This document shows, one piece after another, positions 34,760-45,705 of a stretch of DNA of 64,000 nt. The stretch spans positions 4,092,001 to 4,156,000 of the forward strand of contig CAMRHE010000115.1 in the NCBI GenBank assembly GCA_947044405.1. The letters run 5' to 3'. Below the pieces are notes generated by a model, which had not been told where the DNA came from, did no database searches, and saw only the letters and a list, made by a program, of their open reading frames with translations. Origin of the DNA: Leptodactylus fallax (taxonomy: Eukaryota; Chordata; Amphibia; Anura; Leptodactylidae). The translations under genes and the position numbers were made by a program. Every line of letters begins with the position of its first letter. Position 1 is the first letter of the stretch.

Positions 34760-35285
34760 CAGGGGTTGGCAACCCCCTGCACGCGTGCCAAGAGTGGCAC
34801 GCCAGACTTATTTCCCTGGCACGGCAGCGGTGTGTTCACATATGTCCGGCACAGCTGTTTCCCTAGGGCGTGGTGCACACAAGCTGGAGGGAAACTGATG
34901 CCAGGACTGATCCCATAGTTTTCTATGGGATCGGTTCTGGCACAAGAGACATCAGTTCTGGCGCTGTATTTGTGCCTCAGCCGGATGGAAAAATGTTACC
35001 TGCAGCGTTTTTCCATCTGGCTTCCTTAAAATTTCATTAGCGCGGGGTGAAGATGGATGCGGCATCACCGGCTTCTGCACAGTCTATGTACAGTAGTAAC
35101 TGCCGGCTTCACTACTGTACCTGAGCGAATTGCTCAGGATTGGTTAAAGCTATAAAGAAACACTTGGATTCATTTTAAAGATGAGAATCTCCTCTTTAAA
35201 ATGATACCAAGGTGACCATGATCGTCCTTACACATCCTGAGAGCCCTGTGGCAGTCGCTACCGCGAACCCCACAATCACTGCTAT

Positions 35286-35619
35286 CGTTATACTCCGGGG
35301 TCTTTTGAGACCCCGGAGTATAACGATTGGGGGCCCAAGGGAGGTGAGCGAACATAAAAACCACTGTAACTCACCTATCCGCCGCTCCGCAGGCTTCGGG
35401 CCTGTTTGGTGACGTCCCAGACGTCAGCCGACGTCATTATGCGTCGCGACGCCGGCCTGGATCGTGCGAGATCCGGTCCGACATTGAAGATGGCCTTAGT
35501 AGCGCACGGGAGTGCACCGGAGCGAGGAAGAGGTAAGTTGCAGTGTTTTCTATGTTTCTCTCCTCCCCTGGGTCTCCGATCATTATACTCTGGGGTCTGA
35601 AAAGACCCCAGAGTATAAT
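35286..35619. repeat. Composite repeat copy C: inverted-repeat core with terminal hairpins
   Basis: The left hairpin at 35286-35325 has perfect 18-bp arms (CGTTATACTCCGGGGTCT) around TTTG. The right hairpin at 35582-35619 has perfect 17-bp arms (ATTATACTCTGGGGTCT) around GAAA. Between them, sequence next to each hairpin is inverted relative to the other side: the GGGCCCAAGGGAGGTGAG side mirrors the CTCCTCCCCTGGGTCTCC side. The centre (35380-35540) is unusually rich in CpG. Related units lie at about 2677-3005, 31133-31530, 45395-45705, 60389-60725 and 61140-61470. Confidence 0.85.
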
Positions 35620-35629
35620 AATCGTTCAT

Positions 35630-36180
35630 GGGTGGTCCACTATGGGGCATAATACTGTGTGCAGGGGCCACTATGGGGCAAACTACTGTGTGCAGGGGCC
35701 ACTATGGGGCAAACTACTGTGTGCAGGGGCTACTATGGGGCAAACTACTGTGTGCAGGGGCTACTATGGGGCAAACTACTGTGTGCAGGGGCTACTATGG
35801 GGCAAACTACTGTGTGCAGGGGCTACTATGGGGCAAACTACTGTGTGCAGGGGCTACTATGGGGCAAACTACTGTGTGCAGGGGCTACTATGGGGCAAAC
35901 TACTGTGTGCAGGGGCTACTATGGGGCAAACTACTGTGTGCAGGGGCTACTATGGGGCAAACTACTGTGTGCAGGGGCTACTATGGGGCAAACTACTGTG
36001 TGCTGGGGCCACTATGGGGCAAACTACTGTGTGCAGGGGCCACTATGGGGCATAATATTGTGTGCAGGGGCCACTATGCTGCATAATACCGTGTCCAGGG
36101 GCCACTATGGGGCATAATACCGTGTGCAGGGGCCACTATGGGACATAATACCGTGTGCAGGGGCCACTATGGGACATAAT
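35630..36180 (+). repeat. 31-bp minisatellite, about 18 units, inside the hAT element
   Basis: The tandem unit reads GGGGCTACTATGGGGCAAAC followed by TACTGTGTGCA. Central units (about 35715-36000) are almost identical, which suggests recent expansion. Flanking units use GCCACTATGGGGCATAATAC, closer to the diverged arrays at 30832-31070 and 59660-60310 when those are reverse-complemented. Because 31 is not a multiple of three, overlapping open frames appear in all three forward frames. They are by-products of the repeat, not genes. Confidence 0.93.
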
Positions 36181-36739
36181 AGTGTGCGCAGGAATGCGGT
36201 TTGTGTGTGGGGGGATTGGGGGTGGCGGCTTGGGGGGGTTGGGGGCGGCGGCTTGGGGGGGTTGGGGCGGCGGCTTTGGGGGGGGCCCCATGTCAAATGT
36301 TCGCCTTGGGGCCCAGCCATTCCTAGTTACGCCACTGCTCCTCATTGTCTGTGCATAAACTGCAGATGACCCCAGGGGGGTAGCAGAGACTTCCATCCTT
36401 ATCCCCTCTCCTATCAATCAGAGAGCATACTGTACTTTTTCTCTCTGATTGTCACATAGAGGGATAATGTAATACCCCTCTGAACCTAATCACATAACCA
36501 GGAAGTTATTGGCGCTGTGACACAGACATTTACCATCCTCCAGGTCGCAGCACCAGAAGTGTTGCACCGAACACTTACACAACACATGCACAAAGTCACC
36601 AATAAAGTTTACATTTTTTCACTGTCCCTGTCCTGTCCATACCTGATCTTTATAGAGTAAAATACGCCGCCCGCCTCTCTAGTGATATCTGTTACACGCT
36701 AAAATAATAGTAATAGAAATTATCACTAGTATTATCACC

Positions 36740-36830
36740 ATAATACCGTGTGCAGGGGCCGCTATGTGACATAATACCGTGTGCAGGCGTCGCTATGTGA
36801 CATAATACCGTGTGCAGGGGTCGTCAGACT
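36740..36830 (+). repeat. Three detached units of the 31-bp minisatellite
   Basis: Units of the type CATAATACCGTGTGCAGGGG with GCTATGTGA spacers, near the right end of the hAT element. They are separated from the main array by about 550 bp of A+T-rich sequence. Confidence 0.75.
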
Positions 36831-36919
36831 TACAATTATTGACCGGCACTCCGAGTACCTCAACTTTGATTTTTTTAATCAAAATCGGCACGCCGAACAA
36901 AAAAGGTTGCCTACCCCTG

Positions 36920-36927
36920 TACTAGAG
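36920..36927 (+). repeat. hAT target site duplication, right copy (TACTAGAG)
   Basis: An 8-bp direct repeat exactly abutting the CCCCTG end. The pair proves a cut-and-paste insertion into the Tc1 relic and gives a relative date: the hAT arrived after the Tc1 copy. Confidence 0.92.
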
Positions 36928-37330
36928 TGATGATCTGGGGAGCCATCACATATGACAGTTGATCACCCCTAGTAGTGATACAAGGGAGACAGCTCAGCAA
37001 CATGTGCAGGACATCCTGCGGTCATGTATTTCCTCTCAAGGCAGGGCTTCCAACTGCTTTTTTTTTGGATGATACTGCTTGCCCACAGCCAGAGTAGTAA
37101 GGATTTCACAGGAATGTGTCTGCCATATTGCAACATATCCTTGGCCTGCCCAGTCACCAGCCATCAGACCCTGGGGAATAATAAGTGGAGGCCATCACCT
37201 CTCCTGGGCTCTCTTGCAGAGTCCAGTGCGCATTCCCTGGCACCTTCAGTACTCTTTGGGTGTCTTCTGTGATGTCTTGGGCCCCTGGGTACCACTGAGG
37301 GTGGTAATTGGACCTTAGTGATCACATGAT
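36920..37330 (+). pseudogene. Tc1-like transposase relic, 3' part, resuming after the hAT insertion
   Basis: Directly after the hAT element the plus strand reads V-M-I-W-G-A-I-T-Y-D, the conserved VMVWGAI block that should follow the residues just left of the insertion. Further on, decayed traces of the QQDNARPH block (second catalytic Asp) appear near 37065-37100, and a LAWPAQSP-like stretch near 37140-37170. Beyond about 37190 similarity to the sister relic at 63247 is lost. Multiple frame breaks are present. Confidence 0.75.
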
Positions 37331-38697
37331 GCTTGTGGTCGGAAGTGAAACGTACCTTATAGATATTTGTGAAATAAATCTTGTGAGGTTTGTCCATCAC
37401 TATTTCTGTATTGTCTCAGAACTGGAGAAATATGAGATAAAGAAGTGATCATGGAGGTAGACATGTTTCTGGACTTGGTGACACAAAAGAACTCTACAGC
37501 ACACAAAGAATCCTACACTATGCTCTCACTTCCATGCTTTCCTATGTATACAGATATGCTATGTGCTCATACAAGGAATGATTCAAACCTAAAATACTGA
37601 ATTCTTACCTTCTGCCTAGAAGATGTTTTTCTCCTCGTTTTATTCTCGAAAACTTTGAAAGTTATGCTCAATGTACATACATGTTTGCTGTGTAAGCCCC
37701 TATACCTTACGGCTAAGTCTCCAGGTGGCAGCCTTCATTCTATACACAGCAGCTATGGCAAATCTTCAAAGCTTTACTGCCAGTATGGCAGCATGAACTC
37801 ACTGCTGGTTGTCTAAGGAGGGGTATTAAGCTTTCACTGCTCAGCCCTCAATACAGTCTTATCACTGCTTAGCTAAGGGTCTTATCTGCAACTCAGATTC
37901 TTCTTATCTCATATGAGGTAGGTAAGAATTAGTAAGTGCCAGTCACATACCTGGCCTGGGTGCCCACCACTGAATTAATAACTCCTTTCAAGTCACATGG
38001 TCCCAAGCAATGCCACAGCTGGCAGGCATTAAAGAAATCAGCAACATAGAGGCAAGATCGTATCTCAACATTAAAATGGAAGTTTTAATCCCCCGATCAC
38101 TATCATTATATCTGTTTTTTAACTCTTTGTTGGTAAAGCTTCAGAAATGCAATTTATATGATATTTAGCACAAGTAGCACATTAGAAGATCGTGCACAGT
38201 CAACAAGTAGCGATACATAGGTAGTGGTATTTAAAAAAAAAAAAATCACATATATCTAAAACAAACATACATATTGTACCAAAGAGAAGTATTTGTCCCC
38301 TTCCAGCTAATCTATTTAATTGCAGAATTGTCATATCAAATGTTTTTAGTTACCATTTACATATATTAATATCTTTTTTGTGCATAAAGGAAGCCACAAT
38401 GCTATGCCCAATTCATCATATGACCAATACCAACAATGCCTGAAGGTATCCTTTAACTTATAATTGGGTCCGTCTCGGTCTTTGCTCGTCTTTGGTGATC
38501 TATAGGTGGAAAGGGATTAACAGTTCAGTATAGTATTGTGGTTAATGCTAACATCAGCAGCTTTTAAGCAGGACTATAACAGGTAACCATGGGGCGTCAC
38601 AGCAAAAACTGTAATGGGGTCCCGCTCTGCCATAACCATGTTAAGCAGAAAGTTTAGAACTTGAAAAGTGTGCAATTATTTTGGTTTCCTTGACAGA
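37331..38697. other. No recognised feature
   Basis: Unique sequence after the Tc1 relic. An A13 run sits near 38232. No inverted ends or coding motifs. Confidence 0.45.
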
Positions 38698-39440
38698 GAC
38701 GGATAATGCACACAGTGATATCACAGTACAGATAATGCACACAGTGATGTCAGAGTTGTGAGACAATACACACAATAATCTCACAGTACAAGTATAATGC
38801 ACATAGTGATGTCACAGTACAGATAATGCACTCAGTGATGTCAGAGTTGTGAGACAATACACACATTAATCTCACAGTACAAGTATAATGCACATAGTGA
38901 TGTCACAGTACAGATAATGCACACAGTGATGTCACAGTACAGATAATGCACACAGTGATGTCAGAGTTGTGAGACAATACACACAATAATCTCACAGTAC
39001 AAGTATAATGCACATAGTGATGTCACAGTACAGATAATGCACACAGTGATGTCAAAGTTGTGAATTAATATACACATGATCTCACATTACAAGGATAATG
39101 CACATAGGGTTGTCACAGCACAGATAATGCACACAGTGATGTCACAGTTTTGAGTTAATACATACAATTATCCCACAGTACCAGGATAATGCACATCGTG
39201 ATGTCAAACTACAGATAATGCACCCAGTAATGTCACAGTTGTGAATAAATGCACAGAGTGATGTCACAGTTGCTGGATAATATACACAATGATCTCACAT
39301 TACAAGGATAATGCACGTAGTGAAGTCACAGTACAGATAATGCACACAGTGATGTCATAGTGCATGATTAATGCACACAAACAAGATCAGTGTGTACACT
39401 GACATCACAGCATAAGAAGAAAGTAATTATAATGATGTCA
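38698..39440 (+). repeat. ~28-bp minisatellite (GATGTCACAGTACAGATAAT)
   Basis: Units of the type AATGCACACAGTGATGTCAC plus AGTACAGAT, interleaved with GTTGTGAGACAATACACAC and ATAATCTCACAGTACAAG variants. This gives a longer period of about 120 bp, visible at 38700-39060. It decays to the right. The core is shared with 47780-48600. Confidence 0.88.
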
Positions 39441-39922
39441 CATGTACGCATTATGATGATCCAGTATAGTAAAGGAGGCACATTCCGTCTTCCACAGCCC
39501 CTTTCATCATCCATAGTTATCACTATAGGTCTCAGTGGACATGGGTCCTTTTGTTTTTGGGCCCCATAGCAGCTTCTATGTCTGCTACTTGGTACTTACA
39601 CCCATGTGAATGCTAACATCCATCATAGACTAGATTGAATGGGTTAGGATATTTAATGCCAAGATCTCTCGTTGTCTTATATAGTTCAAGGATCAATGCC
39701 AACATCCATAGTAGTGATGGGGTCAGTCCAGCACCCTTAGTTATAGGGGACAAATCATTCCCAGTGTCGAGTGGGTTACTCACCTCTGTAGGCACATGAA
39801 AGGCTGTAGACCTGCAACAGCTGCTTGAAATTACAGTTACATTTTAGAACTTGCAAGTACTAGGGAAGTACTACCTGCTTTGTAAGTTAGTGAACGCCCT
39901 GGCTGCTCAAGATCTGATCAAT
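39441..39922. other. No recognised feature
   Basis: Sequence between the minisatellite and a MITE, with no structure seen. Confidence 0.45.
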
Positions 39923-40245
39923 AAAGGGGTTGTCTGTCTTTTTGATATTGATAACTTATCCTCAGAATAGGTCATTGATATCAGATTGGTGGGGATCTGA
40001 CATCTGACACCCAGCACCTCCTCCAATCAGCTGTACAAGTGAATGGGAACTGAGCTGCAGTAACTTGGCATGGCTTCTATACAAGGGATGGAGCCATCTG
40101 CTTCCAGCTCCATTCCCTGTGTAAATCCACCAATGGTGACTGCTGTGAATGGTTCATTTTAGGGATGTTGGGGATCTACATAGCTATTGATGGGGTATTG
40201 ATGACCTATCCTGTGCATAGGTCATCAGTATCAAAAAGCTGGACA
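39923..40245. mobile_element. MITE of the 11628 family
   Basis: The left AAAGGGGTTGTCTGTCTTTT and right AAAAAGCTGGACAGATCA are inverted with mismatches, as are TTGATATTGATAACTTATCC and GGTATTGATGACCTATCC blocks. Confidence 0.7.
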
Positions 40246-40260
40246 GATCAAGTCATTGGT

Positions 40261-41022
40261 TTAAAGGGGTTGTCCGGGATAAAATCAAAATGAACCCCTA
40301 AACTAAACCCCCTCCCCCCGCCTAGCTTCTAATTTACTTTGTTTAAAAAAAATATATATATAATTACCCCGATTGCCAGGGCACACTTTCTGATAATCCG
40401 GTGACGTTCCGTTTCCCCATTTCCAAAACGGAACGTCACCAATACTCCCCCCCTCCACCCCACCATACTTACGTGTCTTCCTCTCTGGGAATGGCTCCTC
40501 CTCCTCCTTTAACTCTGCTACCGCTTGCGCAGGCTGGAGGTGCCTCCGACACATGCGTAGTAGAGATCGCACTCCATTTCTACTGGTCAGAGGTGCCATC
40601 TCTTCTGCACAGGTGTCTCCAGCCTGCGCACAGCTAGGAGAGCGAAAGAAAAGGAGGAGCCGTTACAGAAGGGAAGTCTAAAGTGGAAGACAGGTAAGTA
40701 TGATGTGGTGGTGGGGGGTGGGCTGAGTTAGTTAGTTGGGAAGGGCTAGTAGTGGGTGGGATAGCTAGGGAGACAGGGAGGGGTGTAAGGGAGTGAGAGG
40801 AAGGGGGGGAATGAGAGGGAGGTAGTGTGGAAGCTACACAGGAAGCTACACAGCAGGAAGTTACACCATGTAAACAAACGCAGAAGATGCCAGGAGCTCT
40901 CAGAGAAACCCAGAAATCACTCAAAACACTGCTAAAGGTATATGGGTGCACTTATTAACCCATTAATAGCACTAACAGACCTTCTTTAAAAAAAGATTTT
41001 TTGCCCGGAAAACCCCTTTAAG
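40261..41022. mobile_element. T2/Kolobok-type MITE (~760 bp) with TTTAAAGGGGTTGTCCGGG ends
   Basis: The left TTTAAAGGGGTTGTCCGGG and right CCCGGAAAACCCCTTTAA are inverted. CACCATACTTACGTGTCTTCC is mirrored by AGACAGGTAAGTATGATGTGG, and CTTGCGCAGGCTGGAG by CTCCAGCCTGCGCAC. A small hairpin GGTGACGTTCCGTTT / AAACGGAACGTCACC lies at about 40399-40440. No coding content. Confidence 0.82.
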
Positions 41023-41254
41023 TACAGGTGCATCTCAATAAATTAGAATATTTTTGAAACGTTCATTCATTTCAGTAGTTCAGTAATACAATTCATAATC
41101 AGTGTCTTCCATGATTGTGTGTCCTACTGAACCAGACTGAGGGATCATTCTGTATGTAAAGAATCTAGAAAATATAGGACGTCACTTTTTTAATTTAATT
41201 ACTGAAAGAAATAAACGTTTCAAAGATATTCTAATTTATTGAGATGCGCCTGTA
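41023..41254. mobile_element. TA-flanked MITE of Tc1/mariner type (232 bp)
   Basis: The ends are TACAGGTGCATCTCAATAAA and its inverse ending GAGATGCGCCTGTA, with TA at both borders. Inverted similarity runs about 50 bp (ATTAGAATAT, GAAACGTT). There is no coding capacity. It begins one base after the CCTTTAA end of the MITE at 40261-41022. Confidence 0.88.
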
Positions 41255-42226
41255 TATATAGTGCCTGCAGGAAGGCCCCATTACCTGGAGAGGGATTCTC
41301 TTAGCTAACATGAAATTTTCAAGACATTTTATTTCAGTGTTAATGTAACAAGATCAGGCTGATGACGTATCCTCTGTAAGATGGTTCACATAGGAATGGC
41401 ACAAATGAACAGCAAATGGTAGTTCATTCCTAGTTCTAGCGAGATTCTTACCATCCCTCCCTGCTTCATGCGTCACTCATTTTAATTGTTATGGCTATTT
41501 TAGTTTGCACCTTTACTTATTGTAAGCCCAGGTGGAAAATGCCTTTAAGGCAACAATTAAATGTAATGATATTTCTCAGATTTGGGCTGTATTAAATATA
41601 AAATTGAGAGACAGCAGAGTACGCCATATGGGAATTGTCTTCTGTGATATTCTGCAGAACAGAGGGTGTTCTAAAAATAGCTTCAGAGCTGGGTTTTTAG
41701 TATAAAGGACTTTTGTATTACTTTTTTACTATTATTTTATTCTCAAACAGATATGAGATACATAGATAAATAGGAGATAGATAAATAGATAGATAGAAAA
41801 ATTCTATTCTTCCAGTACATTGGGGGGAATTTATTAAGACTAATGATTTTTACAACAGTTTTAATTCATTCCTGACAGGTGCAAGAAGCATCAGAATTAC
41901 TAAGACATTTCATATGAATGTGCGTCTGGATTATTCTTGTGCATGTACTGTAAGTGTGCTGGAACTCAAATCTATGCAAGTCAACTGGCATAGATTTTCT
42001 TCCCTAGCCCGCCAAGATCCCCACCACACTCCTCCCACTGTCTAAAAAAGTGGATAGTGGAAAGCAGCAGCTGAGATGTACCATTGTACACCAGAAGTGC
42101 ACTAACTTGAGATGCATTTTTGACCACTTTTAGACCAATAGGACTTGTAAATCTGGGTTGATGAGTTTTTTCCAACCATAGCTACTTTGAAGACGAGAAG
42201 GAACTTATTACCAGCAGTGAAATATA
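41255..42226. other. Unique sequence with a decayed GGGAATTTATTAAGAC-type repeat
   Basis: From 41822 GGGGGGAATTTATTAAGAC begins a repeat whose interior resembles 12660-12840. No right end identified. Includes the GATA microsatellite. Confidence 0.4.
41750..41800 (+). repeat. GATA-type microsatellite, short
   Basis: ATAGATAAATAG / GATAGATAGATAG repeats, imperfect, about 50 bp. Confidence 0.7.
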
Positions 42227-42640
42227 AAAGAGGACCTTTCACCACCTCCACCAACTCCAACTCTTTGTGTTCTTTAATAGATGCCACTCCACTGCGGCTC
42301 CAGCAATCATTTTCGTTAGGTTCAGAGCCCAATATGCTAGTTTAGGTTCTCTACTGTTACGTGGATGGTCCTAGACTAGAGCAGACAATCTGTGGCACAC
42401 CCAACTGATAGTAGAGAGCCTAAGTAGCATATTGGTTGCTTACACTAACAGAAATGATTGTTCTGGAATGGTGGGGACTAGAGAAAAAATACCAACTGTA
42501 TCAATGAAGCAGCACCTATTGAAGGATGCAAAATGTTAGAAATGAAGAGGACCTTTTAGCACCTTAACAAGTCCAGCTCTTTGCGTTATGTAATAGCTGC
42601 TGCTCCACTGATTCCAGGGCAGTTGGTGTGTAGTGACATC
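42227..42640. mobile_element. Two partial MITEs of the 27498 family in tandem
   Basis: A left end at 42227 (AGAGGACCTTTCACCACC) and a second left end at about 42545 (AGAGGACCTTTTAGCACC) both point right. The first copy has the GGAATGGTGGGGACTAGAG block but loses its right tip. The second is cut off after about 95 bp. Confidence 0.6.
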
Positions 42641-44594
42641 ATCACAACAATAATCACATGACAAAAGTGCTCATCACATACTTATAGATATACAGCAATC
42701 TCAACATTGACAATCAGATGTATATTTTCTCAACAGATTTGCATATGTATATTAACCCTACAGGGATCCAGCATCATATGTCTTTATCTCATAGTAGAGC
42801 TAGTTAGCAAAGTTGCATAATAACAGCATTCCTCTAGTGGTGACATCTGGTCCATGTGGGTCAAGAGTCACCAAGGGGACAGGTAGGAGCATAATCTAAG
42901 GCACAGACCAATGTCAGGACTGGCAGAGTTTGTGTATAGTCAGTAATCTGGCAACAGGTCAAGACAGGTAGGCACAGGTTCAAAGTCAGAAAACAGGCCG
43001 AGGTGAAGCATGGGTAGTCAAAAGTCACAAGAACATCTTTCTTGGGATTAGCAAGCTAGGAACCAAAATTGCTCAATGTTATGGGGTAAGGTACCTTATA
43101 TAACCAGGAAACATTGGGGATTGGCTGTGGACAGGTTAGCCCTGTGTACACTGCTTTTTAAAAGCAGTGAGCCCTATGGTAGCGCACACCAAAATGAGCA
43201 GGAAAAAGAGGTTGCACAGGAGTGTAATGGAGGCTGTGAATAACCCAGCAGCCATATCTGCTGGGAAGAGCAGGATGCCAGTGGTTACAATATATACACT
43301 TAAAGAACCTCAATATTTTAGATGTGTCCAGTGTCTTTACTCGGCCTTTCTAGGTTTATTCCTTTTTAGGTTTATCAAAAAAGTAGAAAAACTACATGTG
43401 TAGACAACAATGCTGGTTTTCATGACATGACAAGTGACAATGATCTCAGGAAGCTAATCCCTTACTAAGGTTCAGTGTTAGCTCCTATCATAATTCATTC
43501 TGTGTGTATAGCACCGATCTATATTTGGTTGTTTATTGGAGATTGTACGAGATGAGACATCCTGTTTATCCAGCTTATCTCATTGAGAATCACATCATTT
43601 CATTAAACAGCTCGGCTTTTTACTTTGCCCCCTTTCTAAAAGACAAGCTATGCTTAAATGAGATAAACACAGGATTGCATGCCGCACCCGAGATGATAAC
43701 ATTTAACAAGTCCCGCTGTGTTCTCCTCATGTCGCTCTCCTCCACTGCTGAGCCTGACGTGGCATTAACTTAACACATCTTTGGCGATATTACCATCCAT
43801 TTATTTGCCGCCTCCTTTTGAAGGTGGAAGAAATCTGCCAAGCTGTAAAGTGCAGCTATTATTATTTTTACATACTTTATCCTGTTTGACTGTCAGTCAT
43901 TGGTTTAAATAAAAAGTAGGCTTCATTTCAAAGAAAGCTCCTTTTCTGTATTTTCTGACCTTTGACATTTGCTATGATTGTCATACCCTAAGGAAAGCAC
44001 TAGATGGCAGCAGCACACCAGCTTTTGAAGGCCACTATAGACTCTGTTTATCTGTCATGAACTTACCATTTCTGTTCCAAAAAACACTCCAGTGTAGGAG
44101 TACATATTATCACCTGGGCGTTGAAACTAGCAAACACTTTGCCCGTTTACTGACTGGCATGAACACTTGCAGGCTGCTATTTAAAGCCTTTTCATGAGGC
44201 CATTACCCAGCTGAGAAGTTCTGCTGAGCCTCAACCCAATTAGCATGATAAACTGAGAAGAGGAGAGCTCTGTTTATGGAGCAAACAAAATGTGGTATAG
44301 TTAGCAGACTTAAACAATGGAGCCTACAGGAACCCGTAATTGTGTGTTGATGCTGGCTGAGTGTTATAGATGGAACGTGTGATAAACAATTCACTTTGCT
44401 GGCAATGAATAGAGATCATTTCGCCGGTCTACTTGTTCTACAATTGATGGCGAGCCATCGGATTCTCCCTGATGAAACTTGAGGGTTTAGGGAGAATAAA
44501 GAGATTGTGAAATTTATGAACTCTTGGTTGGAATTTATGGAAACAAAAGAAGATATTTCACACTATTTCAGTAGCATCTTTGTAAGGGTAGGAG
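42641..44594. other. Unique sequence; 43480-43960 resembles a conserved non-coding element
   Basis: 43480-43960 (TTAAATGAGATAAACACAGG, GGCGATATTACCATCCATTT) is repeat-free and balanced in composition, with many short A+T-rich protein-site-like words. No coding motif. Inference only. Confidence 0.35.
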
Positions 44595-44846
44595 ACTAAG
44601 GGTATGTTCACACTGAGTTTTTTGAAGGCTAAAAAAAACTGCTTCAGGATTTATGAAACAGTTTATGACAAGGTTTTTTTTACACAATACGGTTTTTGAT
44701 GCATTTTTCAGCTAGAGGAAAAAAACCGCTACTGACTTCCACTGAAATGAATGGGAGGAGTTTCTTGGCATCATGTCATGGATTTTGAGGCAGCTTCCGC
44801 CTCAAAATTCTCCTGCAAAAAACTTAGTATGAACTCACCCTAAGGG
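44595..44846. mobile_element. MITE with CTAAGGGTATGTTCACAC ends
   Basis: The left ACTAAGGGTATGTTCACACT and right TAGTATGAACTCACCCTAAGG are inverted. CTGACTTCCACTGAAATG and CAGCTTCCGCCTCAAAAT are family-typical inner blocks. Confidence 0.8.
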
Positions 44847-44934
44847 TGTTGCCAATGGGAAATTGGCAGATCAGCATCTTTAGGCACCTTCAACTAAACT
44901 AAAGGGACTCCAGATACAAAGCAGTATTCTATTA

Positions 44935-45110
44935 CCATTTATTTATTTTGCTTGTTTACATAGCGCCAACATATTGTGCAGCACTATATGCCACATCAGT
45001 ATTTGGATTGTGGGTGGAAACCGAAGTACCCAGAGGAAACCCACGCAGGACTTCAGTGTTTGCATCCAGTGGCTCTATCTTCATTGTACATGGTGATGGA
45101 CACACAGGTA
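44935..45110 (-). mobile_element. SINE fragment, minus orientation
   Basis: TAGCGCCAACATATTGTGC and GGTGGAAACCGAAGTACCC, AGAGGAAACCCACGCAGG are the reverse of the SINE body and tail seen at 17231-17466. The tRNA-like head is missing. Confidence 0.65.
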
Positions 45111-45394
45111 CAAACACAACCCTGATAACTATGGAAACTGTACCGAGCCATGCACCTGTGTGTCCATCACTTGACTGTCTATAGAAAGACAGAATAGTTA
45201 TTTTTCATTATTAGTACAGGGAAAGATACTGGTTAGGTGAGAAGTGTTTGACAATTTTATTCCTTCTGGAGGAAAACATAATTTGCACACTTTTCCCCAG
45301 GGAGCGTTGCATGTAAGACTCCCTACACAAGTTGTATCTCCACGAGGAAAGGGATCTGTCCATAGGTTGGCTAAAAAAAACCAAAAAAAAACAT
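45111..45394. other. No recognised feature
   Basis: Short unique stretch between the SINE fragment and composite copy F. Confidence 0.4.
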
Positions 45395-45705
45395 GCATAT
45401 TCACCTTCCCTTACCTCTTTTGGGCCTCCTTGTGGCACCCAGCACTCTCTCTCTGCCTCCTTGGTGACACCATGCTCCCAGTGTGAGGCTTGTATTTGGG
45501 TCTCAACAGTAACATGGGCACGCTGAGCATCATGATGTCATTGCCATATGACCACTGCAGGCCCAATCATAGGCCTCAGCAGTGAAACACAGGCGCATGA
45601 TGTCATGACGCAGCGAGGAGGCACAAAAGAGGTAAGGGAAGGTGATTACGAATGTTTGTTCTTACCTCCCTTGGGCCTCCACCTATTATATTCTGGGGTC
45701 TTGGT
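45395..45705 (+). repeat. Composite repeat copy F: core only
   Basis: The left side (TTCACCTTCCCTTACCTC, TTTTGGGCCTCCTTG) and the right side (GAGGTAAGGGAAGGTGA) are inverted partners. The core ends in a half hairpin ATTATATTCTGGGGTCTTGG. It is closely related to copy E at 61140. No minisatellite is attached. Confidence 0.7.

Larger units (their letters stand above)
34760..36919. mobile_element. Non-autonomous hAT transposon (2160 bp) carrying a palindrome and minisatellite
   Basis: The ends are CAGGGGTTGGCAACC and GGTTGCCTACCCCTG, a 15-bp terminal inverted repeat with one mismatch, typical of Charlie/Buster-type hAT elements. It is flanked by perfect 8-bp target duplications TACTAGAG at 34752-34759 and 36920-36927. 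That site fits the nnnTAnnn preference reported for Buster-type hATs. There is no transposase frame inside, so movement would need a transposase from elsewhere. Cargo in order: unique-looking sequence (34775-35280), an inverted-repeat core between two perfect hairpins (35286-35619), a 31-bp minisatellite (35630-36180), a G-rich tract (36190-36290), A+T-rich sequence, and three more minisatellite units at 36740-36830. It sits inside a Tc1 relic. Confidence 0.92.

Noticed and set aside
35543..36117. Three overlapping forward open frames of 150-170 codons with repeated CRGYYGANYCVQG-type peptides
   Set aside because: They come from a 31-bp tandem repeat, whose non-multiple-of-three length keeps all three frames open. 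No start context or conserved domain supports a gene.
36136..36417. A proline-rich open frame on the minus strand and a glycine-rich one on the plus strand
   Set aside because: Both derive from a G-rich low-complexity tract (36190-36290) in the hAT element.
38698..39440. A CRISPR-like array
   Set aside because: Repeats are contiguous and vary gradually, with no unique spacers. It is a minisatellite in eukaryotic DNA.
40634..40951. A Ser/Pro-rich minus-strand open frame of 105 codons
   Set aside because: It lies wholly inside the 40261-41022 MITE, in purine-rich low-complexity sequence.
41008..41022. A bacterial-style terminator or operator at the palindromic MITE ends
   Set aside because: The sequence context is vertebrate repeat DNA. 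The palindromes are transposon ends.
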